A stretch of DNA of 63,012 nucleotides from Rhodobacterales bacterium HKCCE2091 (lineage in GTDB: Bacteria > Pseudomonadota > Alphaproteobacteria > Rhodobacterales > Rhodobacteraceae): NCBI GenBank assembly GCA_015689685.1, contig WVSL01000022.1, positions 1 through 63,012 on the forward strand. Direction: 5' to 3'. The position numbers and the translations under genes were made by a program. The number at the start of each line of letters is the position of its first letter. Position 1 is the stretch's first letter. Below the pieces are notes generated by a model that did not search any database, was not told where the DNA came from, and worked only from the letters and a program-made list of their open reading frames with translations. Below are positions 17,344 through 25,541 of the stretch, one piece after another.

Positions 17344-17709
17344 TCAGTCCTTTCCGGGATCCGGGGTTGGGTCGTTCGGGGGCGCGCCGTCGCCGGGCGG
17401 CAGTTCGGCGAGCAGCGCGTCGAGCGCCTGGTAGTTGCGTTCGAACCGCGCCTGGGTTTCGGCCAGCCAGCCGCGGACCGGCGCGAGCCCCTCGGCACGC
17501 AGGCGGCGCGGGCGCGATTGCGCGGCGACGCGGGTCTCGATCAGCCCGGCCTGTTCCAGGACCTTCAGGTGCCGCGACACCGCCGGCTGGCTGATCCCGG
17601 CGAGATCGGCGAGCGCGCCGACCTGCGCCTCCCCCTCCGCGAGGCGGGCGAGGATCATGCGGCGGGTCGGGTCGGACAGGGCGGCGAAGGCGCGGTCGAT
17701 GCTGGACAT
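17344..17709 (-). CDS. ArsR-family transcriptional regulator
   Basis: A 121-aa winged-helix regulator: FAALSDPTRRMILARLAEGE, then the recognition HTH LADLAGISQPAVSRHLKVLEQAGLIETR. It lacks the cysteine pairs of metal-sensing ArsR proteins, so it is probably not a metalloregulator. It is cotranscribed with the SRPBCC gene. An AT-rich imperfect palindrome just upstream of its start (about 17712-17740) is a candidate autoregulatory site. Confidence 0.9.
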   Translation of the reverse strand: MSSIDRAFAALSDPTRRMILARLAEGEAQVGALADLAGISQPAVSRHLKVLEQAGLIETRVAAQSRPRRLRAEGLAPVRGWLAETQARFERNYQALDALLAELPPGDGAPPNDPTPDPGKD

Positions 17710-17783
17710 GGACTAAATATAACATGTCGGCTATATAATTCAATCGTTATCAAATGCGGAATTCCGCCTCACGGAACCGCGAT

Positions 17784-17866
17784 GTGAAAAAGATTCACTT
17801 TTTTCGTCCGGGCCCCTTGCCAAGTCGCGCCCCACCTCCGATATCGGGGATGTGAAAGACATTCAC
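17784..17866. promoter_or_regulatory. Paired inverted-repeat operator candidates GTGAA-N5-TTCAC
   Basis: Two sites, GTGAAAAAGATTCAC (17784-17798) and GTGAAAGACATTCAC (17852-17866), 68 bp apart, each preceded by GAT. The second is a 17-bp palindrome, TGTGAA-N5-TTCACA. They sit upstream of the DUF2852 gene (ATG at 17912) and in the region shared with the divergent arsR gene. Confidence 0.6.
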
Positions 17867-17911
17867 ATAACCACCCGGGACCGAGGGTCCCTACCGACAA
17901 GGAGCACTTCG

Positions 17912-18364
17912 ATGACCCCCAACTCCGCCCCCGCGGCCCCCGTTCTCGCCGAGGCACAGGGCTGGTTCACCCGCGCCGAAGCCTGGCTGGACGCCCGCGG
18001 CAAGGGCGCCTGGATCGCCGCGATGATCCTCGGATTCATCCTGTTCTGGCCGATCGGTCTCGCCCTTCTCGCCTACATGATCTGGAGCAAACGCATGTTC
18101 AACGGTTCCTGCCGCCAGCGTCACGGCGGCCACGCCCGCCGCCGCAACTTCCGGTCCTCGGGCAACGCGGCCTTCGATTCCTACAAGGAAGAGACCCTGC
18201 GCCGGCTGGAAGACGAGCAGACCGCGTTCGAGGATTTCCTGAAGCGCCTGCGCGAGGCGCGGGACAAGGCCGAGTTCGACCAGTTCCTGCAGGAGCGCGG
18301 CCGCCAGAACCGGGACGACCAGCCGCGGGACGACACCCCCCCGCCGGCGCCTTACGGGGCCTGA
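17912..18364 (+). CDS. DUF2852-family membrane protein
   Basis: A 150-aa protein of the DUF2852 type. After a short N-terminus there is a hydrophobic segment (AWIAAMILGFILFWPIGLALLAYMIW, about residues 31-56), a basic His/Arg-rich patch, and a conserved cytoplasmic helix (AAFDSYKEETLRRLEDEQTAFEDFLKRLREARDKAEFDQFL) with coiled-coil character. Function is unknown. AAGGAG lies 8 nt before the ATG. The gene is preceded by the GTGAA-N5-TTCAC pair and followed by a terminator-like hairpin. Confidence 0.85.
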   Translation: MTPNSAPAAPVLAEAQGWFTRAEAWLDARGKGAWIAAMILGFILFWPIGLALLAYMIWSKRMFNGSCRQRHGGHARRRNFRSSGNAAFDSYKEETLRRLEDEQTAFEDFLKRLREARDKAEFDQFLQERGRQNRDDQPRDDTPPPAPYGA

Positions 18365-18415
18365 CCCGAGACGAGACGCGATCCCCCGGCCCGTCCGGGG
18401 GCCGCACGGCCCCGC

Positions 18416-18447
18416 GGCGGCCCCGCCATTCCCCCGGCGGGGCCGCC
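18416..18447 (+). terminator. Terminator-like hairpin after the DUF2852 gene
   Basis: GGCGGCCCCGCC and GGCGGGGCCGCC form a perfect 12-bp stem with an 8-nt loop, followed by only CTTT. It lies between DUF2852 and the RDD gene. Confidence 0.65.
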
Positions 18448-18474
18448 CTTTGACAGCCAGCAGGAATTGGCCCC

Positions 18475-18930
18475 ATGTATCCCACGATGACGATGACAAG
18501 CACCCTTCCCGACCCGGACACGCAGTCCGAGTTCTATGCCGGCGTGCCGTTCAAGCGGCTGGTGGCGTGGCTCGCGGACGTGGTCCTGGTCACGCTGATC
18601 ACCCTCCTGCTCGGGCTCGTGACCTTCGGCATCGGCTGGATCTTCTTCCCGGTGTTCTACATGGCCACGGCGTTCCTCTACCGCTGGTTCACGATCTCGC
18701 AGCGGTCGGCGACGCTCGGCCACAGGCTGATGGCGATCGAGATCCGCAACGCCGCCGGGCGCAGGCTCGATACCGGCGAGGCGGCGCTGCACACGCTGCT
18801 CTACCTCGTGGCCTCGGCCTTCGCGGTGCCGCAGCTGGTGTCGGTCGCGCTGATGGCGCTGTCGCCCAAGGGCCAGGGCCTGCACGATCTGGTTCTCGGT
18901 ACCGCCGCGATCAACCGCCCGGCGGAGTGA
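18475..18930 (+). CDS. RDD-family membrane protein
   Basis: A 151-aa protein of the RDD family, named for conserved Arg and Asp residues: PFKRLVAWLADVVLVTLI supplies the first Arg and Asp, and GQGLHDLVLGTAAI the C-terminal Asp. There are about three membrane helices. Some members have been proposed as small ion exchangers; the role here is unknown. The ATG at 18475 begins a hydrophilic leader ahead of the first RDD segment. Confidence 0.85.
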   Translation: MYPTMTMTSTLPDPDTQSEFYAGVPFKRLVAWLADVVLVTLITLLLGLVTFGIGWIFFPVFYMATAFLYRWFTISQRSATLGHRLMAIEIRNAAGRRLDTGEAALHTLLYLVASAFAVPQLVSVALMALSPKGQGLHDLVLGTAAINRPAE

Positions 18931-19068
18931 CGGCGGCCGCCTTGCAGGCGCGCGGCGGGCCCCTGGTCCGCCGCCCCGGCATGCGTCAACCCTATCCTTA
19001 AAAATCTATTGTCTGACACATGGCGTTGATGCACCCTCTGGGCAGGATATCCACGCCCCGAAGGAAGC

Positions 19069-19908
19069 ATGCGCCACACACTCCCCATCGCGCCGCAGTT
19101 CTACGTGACCGCGCCCCAGTCCTGCCCGTATCTCGACGGGCGGCGGGAGCGGAAGCTGTTCACGGCGTTGCAGGGCGAGCAGGCGGAGAAGCTGAACGAC
19201 GCGCTGTCCAAGCAGGGGTTCCGGCGATCTCAGAACGTGCTCTACCGGCCGTCCTGCGCCGATTGCGCGGCCTGCCTCTCGGCGCGGATCCGGGTGTCGG
19301 ACTTCGAGCCGACGAAAGGCCTGCGCCGGACCGGCAACCGCAACAGCCACATCACCCGCGAGGCCCGGAGCCCCTGGGCGACGGAGGAACAGTACGCGCT
19401 GTTCCGCCAGTACCTCGACCACCGCCACGCCGATGGCGGCATGGCCGACATGGACGTGTTCGAGTTCGCCGCGATGATCGAGGAAACCCCGGTCCGCAGC
19501 CGGGTGATCGAGTACCGCGACAGCGAGGACGGCAACCGGCTGACCGCCGTCTGCCTGACCGACGTGCTGGATGACGGGCTGAGCCTCGTCTACTCGTTCT
19601 TCCGCCCCGACCTGCCGCGGCAGTCGCTCGGGACCTACGTCATCCTCGACCATGTCGACATCGCCCGCGACCGCGGCCTGCCCTACGTCTACCTCGGCTA
19701 CTGGGTGCCGGGATCGGCTAAGATGGGCTACAAGGCGCGGTTCCCGTCGCTGGAGGTCTATTCCGGCGGCAAGTGGCAGGACCTGAACGACCCGGCGGCG
19801 TTTTCCAACACCACGCATCCGCTGTCGGTCGACCCGATCGCGCAGCAGGTGGCGCAGATCACCCTGCCCGACCTGCGCGGCAAGGCCGAGGCCGACGCCG
19901 AGGGCTGA
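19069..19908 (+). CDS. bpt: Aspartate/glutamate leucyltransferase (bacterial N-end rule)
   Basis: A 279-aa homologue of eukaryotic Ate1 arginyltransferases. In bacteria the Bpt group transfers leucine from Leu-tRNA to proteins with N-terminal Asp or Glu, marking them for ClpS/ClpAP degradation. Diagnostic blocks are [13 protein letters not shown], the cysteine cluster [31 protein letters not shown] and [27 protein letters not shown] precedes the ATG. It stands alone; clpS is not in the window. Confidence 0.92.
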   Translation: MRHTLPIAPQFYVTAPQSCPYLDGRRERKLFTALQGEQAEKLNDALSKQGFRRSQNVLYRPSCADCAACLSARIRVSDFEPTKGLRRTGNRNSHITREARSPWATEEQYALFRQYLDHRHADGGMADMDVFEFAAMIEETPVRSRVIEYRDSEDGNRLTAVCLTDVLDDGLSLVYSFFRPDLPRQSLGTYVILDHVDIARDRGLPYVYLGYWVPGSAKMGYKARFPSLEVYSGGKWQDLNDPAAFSNTTHPLSVDPIAQQVAQITLPDLRGKAEADAEG

Positions 19909-20076
19909 CACGGTCCCCCTGCCGCGTCGATTCACCCCGTCGGGTCACCCCGTCGCCTCGCGCCGCCGCCTCACACGGTCGCGTCCCGCGACTGAACCCC
20001 CTCCCCGTCCGAGACGACACATGGCCGATCCGCGCGGATTGCCCGCGCCTCCCGCATATGAGCGCAGAGATTTGCC

Positions 20077-20652
20077 ATGACCCCGTTCCGCCTCGCCGCC
20101 GCACTCCTGTCCGCCGTCGCCGTCGCAGGTTGCGGCGCGCTGGAACAGGCGGACCCGTTCCGTGCCACCTTCGTCTCCGTCCGCATCTTCGACGACCCTG
20201 CCACCGGGCTCGACGCCGAGGGCTTCTGCGACATCGTCGAGGGGCAGATTTCGTGGACGTTCTTCTCGTCGGTCGAGAACGAGATCAATCCGACCCTGCT
20301 GCTGGCCGCGGGGCCGAACGGCACCCAGGCCTTCCCGCCGCAGATCGACGCCAGCGACATCGACGGCGTGCCCGCGGTCGTGACCCGGCCCGGCGGATGC
20401 TTCGCCGACCTGGCCTACATCGCGCTGACCAAGGGGGACTGGAACGTCATCGCCACGCGGACCGTCGCCGGCGCGGTGGTCTGGTCCACCGAATGCGCGA
20501 TCACGATCTCGGTCGACGAAAGCACGACGAACCACCCGTTCATCGGCTTCACCGCGAACGGAGCGGGCTTCTTCGATGTCGGCACGACCGAGGGCTGCGT
20601 GTTCGAGGACATCGAACTCGTCGACCCCGACGGCAACCGCCCCTACCCCTGA
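20077..20652 (+). CDS. Hypothetical lipoprotein
   Basis: A 191-aa protein with a lipoprotein signal (LLSAVAVAGCG; lipidated Cys19). The mature part is rich in acidic and aromatic residues with scattered cysteines (EGFCDIVEG, RPGGCFADL, STECAITIS, EGCVFEDIE) that could form disulfides. No known family is recognised. It is convergent with the TRAP large-permease gene, with only 7 nt between. Confidence 0.7.
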   Translation: MTPFRLAAALLSAVAVAGCGALEQADPFRATFVSVRIFDDPATGLDAEGFCDIVEGQISWTFFSSVENEINPTLLLAAGPNGTQAFPPQIDASDIDGVPAVVTRPGGCFADLAYIALTKGDWNVIATRTVAGAVVWSTECAITISVDESTTNHPFIGFTANGAGFFDVGTTEGCVFEDIELVDPDGNRPYP

Positions 20653-20659
20653 GCCCGCG

Positions 20660-23020
20660 TCAGTTCTGCGGCAGGAGATCCGGCACGATGGTCACGATGC
20701 CGGGGAACAGCCACAGGATCGCGAGCCCGAGCACCTGAATCAGCACGAAGGGAATGATCCCGCGGTAGATGTGCCCGGTCGTGACCGATGGCGGCGCCAC
20801 CCCCCTGAGATAGAACAGCGCGAAGCCGAAGGGCGGTGTCAGGAACGACGTCTGCAGGTTGATCGCGATCATGATCGTCACCCATTTCGGGTCCAGCGTG
20901 CCGCCGTAGATGACGGGGCCGACGATGGGCACGACGATGTAGATGATCTCCAGGAAGTCGAGCACGAAGCCGAGGATGAACAGGATCACCATGACCAGCA
21001 GGAACACCGTCCATTCCCGGTCGAAGCTGCGCAGGAAGTCCTGGATGTAGTGTTCGCCCCCGAACGAGATGATGACGAGGTTCAGGAGCTGCGAGCCGAT
21101 CAGGATGGTGAACACCATCGACGTGACCTTGGCGGTTTCCCGCACCACCGGCGACAGCACGCTGCGCGACCACAGGATGTAGCAGGAATAGAGCAGGCCG
21201 AAGACCGCGACGTGGTAGGCGATGACGGCGAGGATCCAGGCGATCCAGTCCTGCCGCATCACGTCCGACCGCGCCATCCGGAGGTCGAAGTTCGCGCCGA
21301 GCGTGATCATGATGACGATGGCGAAGCTGGCACCGATGATGATCTTCGACCGCCGGTTCTCCTCCGCGAGCTTGCGGTAGGCGGCCAGCATGATCGCCCC
21401 CGCGGCGCCGAGCGCGGCGGCCGGGGTCGGGTTGGTGATGCCGCCGAGGATCGAGCCGAGCACCGCCACGATCAGCACCAGCGGCGGGAACACGACGCGC
21501 AACAGCTCGTTCTGCGCGAGCCGCCCGGTGGCGTGGTAGCAGCCGTAGCAGGTGATGAGGAACGGGATCGTCAGGATCGCGAAGGCGGTGCCCGCCAGCA
21601 TCGTCGGCCCGATCAGGAAGATGTCCGCGAGCAGCGCGAGGATCACCCCGATCCCCCCGACCAGGAGCGGGCGCGGATCGGCCGAGGGCGCGACCCCGCG
21701 GGCCGTGGTCAGCATCAGCGCGAGGAACAGGAACACGATCCCGATCCGGTTCGAGATCGGCGCCGCGCCGGCGATGGCGGCGGCCTCGGCCTCGACCAGT
21801 TCCTCGGGCGTCAGTTCACGCGACCGGGCGGCGTCGCCCGCGGCGTCGATGGCGGCCTGCTCGGCCACCGCGCGGTCCCAGGCTTCCTGCCCGTGATGCT
21901 CGATCATCGCGGCCTGGCAGCTTTCCGAGACGTTGGTGCGCAGCGACGCGGCCTCGCCGGTCATGGTGAAGTTGGAGACCGTGAAGCTCTGCGGGCCGAT
22001 CACGTTGACCGTGGACAGCAGGATGAAACCGCCGATCAGCACCACCGGTGCGCCGAGGAACCAGGTCAGCGCCTCGTTCCGGGTCACGGTTTCGCTGCCG
22101 AGCCCGTCCTCGGCCATCACCGCGGGCGCCTTCGACGGGTTCAGGAGCGCGAAGCCGAAGGCGTAGAGGCCGTAGAGGAAGGCGAGGAACACGCCGGGCA
22201 GGATCGCGGCCTGGAACAGCGTGCCGACCGAGACCACGGCGGGCTCGCCCAGGAAGGTCAGCGCGTCACGGCACCCGGCAAGCTGCGCGCGGGTTTCCTG
22301 CGCGGTGGCGTAGAGATCGCCCGCGAGCGTGCCGAGAAGCACGATCACGATGGAGGGCGGGATGATCTGCCCGAGCGTTCCCGAGGCCGCGATGACCCCG
22401 GTGGCCAGTTCCGGCGAATAGCCGTTCCGGAGCATGGTCGGCAGCGCCAGCAGGCCCATCGTCACCACGGTCGCGCCGACGATGCCGGTGGAGGCCGCGA
22501 GGAAGGCGCCGACGATCACGATCGACACGGCGAGACCGCCCGGCAGCGGGCCGAAGATGCGCGCCATCGAGGTCAGGAGATCGTTGGCGATCTTCGACCG
22601 TTCCAGCGTGATGCCCATCATCACGAACATCAGGACGGCCAGCAGCGTCTCGATCGACTGGCCCTCGATCACCCGCTCGGACATGCGGTTGACGATCTGG
22701 CCGAGGTTCGAATTCAGCGCCTGTTCCCATCCGCGCGGGAACAGCGCCGTCTCGTATCGTGGCAATTCGGGGTATCGGAAGACGTTTATCGCGTCGCGTG
22801 GCACCCCCTCGGCCAGCAGCGCGGCGTATTCCGCCGAACGGTCGTCGATGGCCTGGTGGATCAGGAGCCCCGAGCCGTCGAGCGTGGCGATGATCGCAAA
22901 GGACAGGATCCCCGCGCCGGCGATGGCGAAGGCCACGGGAAAGCCAGTCATGATCCCGCCGAACAGGCACAGGAACACGATGACGAGGGCGATGGCGATG
23001 CCGTCGAGACCGAAGATCAT
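20660..23020 (-). CDS. TRAP transporter large permease subunit (DctM/TakM type), extended
   Basis: A 786-aa membrane protein, far longer than usual TRAP M subunits (about 430 aa). The N-terminal part contains the M-subunit features GFPVAFAIAGAG and FVMMGITLERSKIANDLLTSM...GPLPGGLAVSIVIVGAFLAASTGIVGATVV; the C-terminus resumes with LEIIYIVVPIVGPVIYGGTLDPKWVTIMIAINLQTSFLTPPFGFALFYLRG. In between is a roughly 300-residue stretch with extra membrane helices and a hydrophilic Glu/Ala-rich loop. It forms the sodium-driven uptake channel with the small subunit. The start overlaps the small-subunit stop by 4 nt. Confidence 0.88.
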   Translation of the reverse strand: MIFGLDGIAIALVIVFLCLFGGIMTGFPVAFAIAGAGILSFAIIATLDGSGLLIHQAIDDRSAEYAALLAEGVPRDAINVFRYPELPRYETALFPRGWEQALNSNLGQIVNRMSERVIEGQSIETLLAVLMFVMMGITLERSKIANDLLTSMARIFGPLPGGLAVSIVIVGAFLAASTGIVGATVVTMGLLALPTMLRNGYSPELATGVIAASGTLGQIIPPSIVIVLLGTLAGDLYATAQETRAQLAGCRDALTFLGEPAVVSVGTLFQAAILPGVFLAFLYGLYAFGFALLNPSKAPAVMAEDGLGSETVTRNEALTWFLGAPVVLIGGFILLSTVNVIGPQSFTVSNFTMTGEAASLRTNVSESCQAAMIEHHGQEAWDRAVAEQAAIDAAGDAARSRELTPEELVEAEAAAIAGAAPISNRIGIVFLFLALMLTTARGVAPSADPRPLLVGGIGVILALLADIFLIGPTMLAGTAFAILTIPFLITCYGCYHATGRLAQNELLRVVFPPLVLIVAVLGSILGGITNPTPAAALGAAGAIMLAAYRKLAEENRRSKIIIGASFAIVIMITLGANFDLRMARSDVMRQDWIAWILAVIAYHVAVFGLLYSCYILWSRSVLSPVVRETAKVTSMVFTILIGSQLLNLVIISFGGEHYIQDFLRSFDREWTVFLLVMVILFILGFVLDFLEIIYIVVPIVGPVIYGGTLDPKWVTIMIAINLQTSFLTPPFGFALFYLRGVAPPSVTTGHIYRGIIPFVLIQVLGLAILWLFPGIVTIVPDLLPQN

Positions 23021-23913
23021 TTGTGACGCTCCTCGAGCACCGCTTCGGCCTCGTCTAACGTGTCATGGTCGAGGTACTTCCCGGCCGAATCCTCGCCCTC
23101 GCGGAATTCGAGGAAGGACCGGTAGAAGAAGCCGATCGCCTGCAGGATCATCAGCCCGGCGAAGGCGACGAGCAGGATCTTGAACAGGTAGTAGGCGTTG
23201 AAGCCCGAGGGGCTGGCGGCGAAGGTCTGGATGTTCCAGCGGAACGCGGCGGCGCGCGGCATCAGGCTTTCAAGGGTGTTGGTGCTGGCGATGTTCGGCG
23301 TGATCATGTGCCGCCAGAGGAAGAACCAGCCGAAGAACCAGATCAGGATCAGCGACGGCAGCATGAAGAAGACCGTCACCAGCATGTCCGACACGCGGCG
23401 GGTGCGGTGGCTCCAGCCGGCGTAGAAGAGGTCGACCCGGACGTGGCCGCCCTGCACGAAGGTGTAGGCGCAGCACAGGCAGACCACGAGCGCGTTGTAG
23501 AGCTTCAGCCCGTCGCCGTACCACCCGATCGGCTGCGTCAGGGTGAGGCCGAAGGGGCCGATCTCGATCTCGGCGGCGCGGAAGATCGACTGCATGAAGA
23601 TGACCAGCACCTGCTGCAGGACCATGATGAGCCCGGCCCAGGCGGCGGCGCGGCCGACGGCGTTCGAGATGCCCTCGATCCCGCGCACGACGCCCCAGAG
23701 GAATTCGGAGTTGAAGATGCCGACGACGAAGACCGCCAGCGCCACCAGCAGGACGAGCGCGAGCAGTTCGGCGGAAGCGCCGTAGTAGATGAAGCGGAAC
23801 AGGTTCTCTGGGTTCGACCAGTCGAACACCTGCCCGATATGCAGGATCGTCCAGACGAACCCGGTAATGCCGCCCCAGATGCTGGACAGGATCCAGCCCA
23901 GAAACTCGATCAT
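23017..23913 (-). CDS. TRAP transporter small permease subunit (DctQ/TakQ type), extended
   Basis: A 298-aa membrane protein, larger than typical Q subunits (about 160-200 aa). The diagnostic Q segment is the CAYTFVQGGHVRVDLFYAGW region, followed by a long helix (MLVTVFFMLPSLILIWFFGWFFLW). The N-terminal 100 residues add extra helices. It pairs with the M subunit, to which it is translationally coupled (ATGA overlap). An 86-nt gap separates it from the solute-receptor gene. Confidence 0.87.
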   Translation of the reverse strand: MIEFLGWILSSIWGGITGFVWTILHIGQVFDWSNPENLFRFIYYGASAELLALVLLVALAVFVVGIFNSEFLWGVVRGIEGISNAVGRAAAWAGLIMVLQQVLVIFMQSIFRAAEIEIGPFGLTLTQPIGWYGDGLKLYNALVVCLCCAYTFVQGGHVRVDLFYAGWSHRTRRVSDMLVTVFFMLPSLILIWFFGWFFLWRHMITPNIASTNTLESLMPRAAAFRWNIQTFAASPSGFNAYYLFKILLVAFAGLMILQAIGFFYRSFLEFREGEDSAGKYLDHDTLDEAEAVLEERHK

Positions 23914-23999
23914 GATCCCCGGTCCCCGGCCCTGCTCATGGCTGCTGGCAGCCCCGCGCGCGGGTCGGCGCGCGGGGCGGTGTCACCTACCCGTCGGGC

Positions 24000-25088
24000 T
24001 CAGAGCCCGAGGATGCGGTTACGCTGCGCGGTGTAGGCGCTGTCGGACTTCGACATCCAGCCGGAGGCCTCGTTCATCGAGTTGAACGCGCTTTCGCGGA
24101 TGCGGGCGAACAGTTCGTCGTCCATGAAGCCGTCGAGCACTTCGAGGCTGGCGCGGCCGAAGGCGTCCCAGACGTCGTCCGGGAACTCGCGCACCTCGGT
24201 GCCGCCCGCGACGAGACGCTGCAGCGCCGGGCCGTTGTTGGCGATGAACAGCGCGTAGTTGTGCTGGTGCGCATCGGCCGCCGCGATCTCGATCGCGCGC
24301 TGGTGCTGCGGCGACAGGCTGTTGAACCGGTCGAGGTTGACCGCGACCGACAGCGCCGCACCGGGCTCGTGGAAGCCGGCGGGATAGTAGTAGTCGCAGA
24401 CTTCCTGCAGGCCGAGCCGTTCGTCCGACCACGGGCCGATCCACTCGGTCCCGTCGAGCGCGCCCGAGGACAGCGCCTGGTAGATCTCGCCGCCGGCGAG
24501 CACCTGGACCGACGCGCCGAGCGCCGCGAGCGCCTGGCCGCCGAGGCCGGGCATGCGGAACTTGAGGCCCTGGAGGTCTTCGGCGGATTCGATCGGGTTG
24601 CGGAACCAGCCGCCGCCCTGCGCCGCGGTCTGACCGGCGATGAACGACTTGATGCCGAAGATCTCGCCAAGCTCGTGGTGCAGCGCGAGACCGTCCTTGC
24701 CGTAGTACCAGGTCATGATCTCCGGCGCGGTGAGCCCGAACGGAACCGCGGTGAAGAAGGCCCATGCCGGGTGCTGGCCGACGAAGTAGTAGTCGGCACC
24801 GTGATACGCGTCGGCCTGGCCGGACACGACCGGGTCGAAGACCTGGGTGCCGAGACCGTGGGCGCCGGTGTCGCGGGCGTCGATGGTGAGCGTGCCGTCG
24901 GTCAGGTCGGCGACGTTGTTCGAGAAGCGCTCGACCGAATCCCACACGCCGGCGAGACCGTTCGGCCAGGTACAGAACATGACGAGCTGCTCGCGGCCCT
25001 GGCTGATCGCGGGCGCGGCGAGCGAAGTGGCGGTCGCAGCGGCGGCGCCGCCAAGTGCGGACGTCCGCAGGAACGAACGACGATCCAT
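24000..25088 (-). CDS. TRAP transporter solute receptor, TakP-like (Tat-exported)
   Basis: A 362-aa periplasmic receptor with a twin-arginine-type signal (MDRRSFLRTSALGGAAAAT). The core follows the TakP pattern known to bind 2-oxo acids: AQGGGWFRNPIESAEDLQGLK, GGEIYQALSSGALDGTEWIGP and a TyrTyr-rich segment (VCDYYYPAGFHEPG). I infer an organic-anion substrate, possibly a 2-oxo acid, not proven. It is the first gene of the takP-takQ-takM operon. The start at 25088 begins the Tat signal and has GGGGAGGAG upstream. Confidence 0.9.
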   Translation of the reverse strand: MDRRSFLRTSALGGAAAATATSLAAPAISQGREQLVMFCTWPNGLAGVWDSVERFSNNVADLTDGTLTIDARDTGAHGLGTQVFDPVVSGQADAYHGADYYFVGQHPAWAFFTAVPFGLTAPEIMTWYYGKDGLALHHELGEIFGIKSFIAGQTAAQGGGWFRNPIESAEDLQGLKFRMPGLGGQALAALGASVQVLAGGEIYQALSSGALDGTEWIGPWSDERLGLQEVCDYYYPAGFHEPGAALSVAVNLDRFNSLSPQHQRAIEIAAADAHQHNYALFIANNGPALQRLVAGGTEVREFPDDVWDAFGRASLEVLDGFMDDELFARIRESAFNSMNEASGWMSKSDSAYTAQRNRILGL

Positions 25089-25254
25089 GTAGTCTCCTCC
25101 CCTTATGTGTACCGCGCCGCTTTCTGGGCGCGGCTTTGTAGAGTGCGGGCAAGTTACTCATTGCGCCCGCAGCCGCAAACAGCTTTTCGCCCAGCGACCG
25201 GAGTTTTTGTAGAATTACATTGTTGCCCTCCGCAAGCCCCCTGCGCCGAAGGAC

Positions 25255-25294
25255 AATTGCGCAAGAGGCAGGCGTGACGATGCAAAATTGCGCA
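25255..25294. promoter_or_regulatory. Direct repeats AATTGCGCA upstream of the ilv promoter
   Basis: AATTGCGCA occurs at 25255-25263 and 25286-25294, 31 bp apart (about three helical turns); the first includes the palindrome TTGCGCAA. They lie 40-80 bp upstream of the putative ilv -35 element. An Lrp/AsnC-type regulator would suit an ilv operon, but this is speculation. Confidence 0.4.
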
Positions 25295-25335
25295 GGCGGA
25301 TGGTCGCGCGACAGATCGTTACGGCATTTTCGCGC

Positions 25336-25364
25336 TTGACCTCGCCGCGGGTGGCTCATAACGA
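25336..25364 (+). promoter_or_regulatory. Putative sigma-70 promoter of the ilv leader
   Basis: TTGACC (25336-25341) and TAACGA (25359-25364) are 17 bp apart, putting transcription start just before the Shine-Dalgarno AGGAG (25382-25386) of the leader peptide. The -10 element is a weak match. Confidence 0.45.
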
Positions 25365-25392
25365 TGGCCGCGGTATCTGGCAGGAGCAGGCG

Positions 25393-25440
25393 ATGATCGC
25401 CCTTATCGTACTTGTAGGACACGCGCGCATGGGTCGGTGA
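25393..25440 (+). CDS. ilv leader peptide (attenuation)
   Basis: A 15-codon ORF encoding MIALIVLVGHARMGR. Residues 2-8 hold two Ile, two Leu and two Val, the amino acids made by the pathway encoded next. AGGAG lies 6 nt upstream of the ATG. The stop codon (25438-25440) is followed by mutually exclusive RNA hairpins and a terminator before the acetolactate synthase gene. This is the classic design of a transcription-attenuation leader: scarcity of charged branched-chain tRNAs stalls the ribosome at codons 2-8 and favours readthrough. Confidence 0.85.
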   Translation: MIALIVLVGHARMGR

Positions 25441-25467
25441 CGGCAGCCATCAGATGCCCCCATGCGC
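25425..25467 (+). promoter_or_regulatory. Antiterminator stem of the ilv attenuator
   Basis: GCGCATGGG (25425-25433, inside the leader ORF) is exactly complementary to CCCATGCGC (25459-25467). The 3' arm runs into the first bases of the terminator stem, so the two structures exclude each other at least in part. A ribosome reaching the leader stop would cover the 5' arm and prevent this stem; a ribosome stalled at the Ile/Leu/Val codons would leave it free. Confidence 0.75.
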
Positions 25468-25494
25468 CCCCGCCTCAAAGCCGGGGGCTTTTTT
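25466..25494 (+). terminator. Attenuator terminator before acetolactate synthase gene
   Basis: GCCCCCG (25466-25472) pairs with CGGGGGC (25482-25488) across a 9-nt loop and is followed by six T residues (25489-25494): a canonical intrinsic terminator 47 nt ahead of the ilvI start codon. Confidence 0.9.
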
Positions 25495-25541
25495 GTGCGC
25501 CGGGACCGCCCCGGCGCGGGACGAAGGAAGAGGATCAGACG

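Larger units (their letters stand above)
25089..25392. other. Divergent regulatory region between takP and the ilv leader
   Basis: No gene. It contains TTGCGCA-type repeats (AATTGCGCA at 25255-25263 and 25286-25294), a GCGGGCAA/TTGC...CCGC inverted repeat near 25145-25172, and the ilv promoter candidate at 25336-25364. Promoters for both directions must lie here. Confidence 0.6.

Noticed and set aside
20576-23026. Plus-strand open frame of about 816 codons opposite the TRAP large permease
   Set aside because: Composition is the Arg/Asp/Glu/His-rich pattern typical of antisense readings of GC-rich genes; no domain is recognisable, and the minus strand encodes a clear TRAP M subunit.
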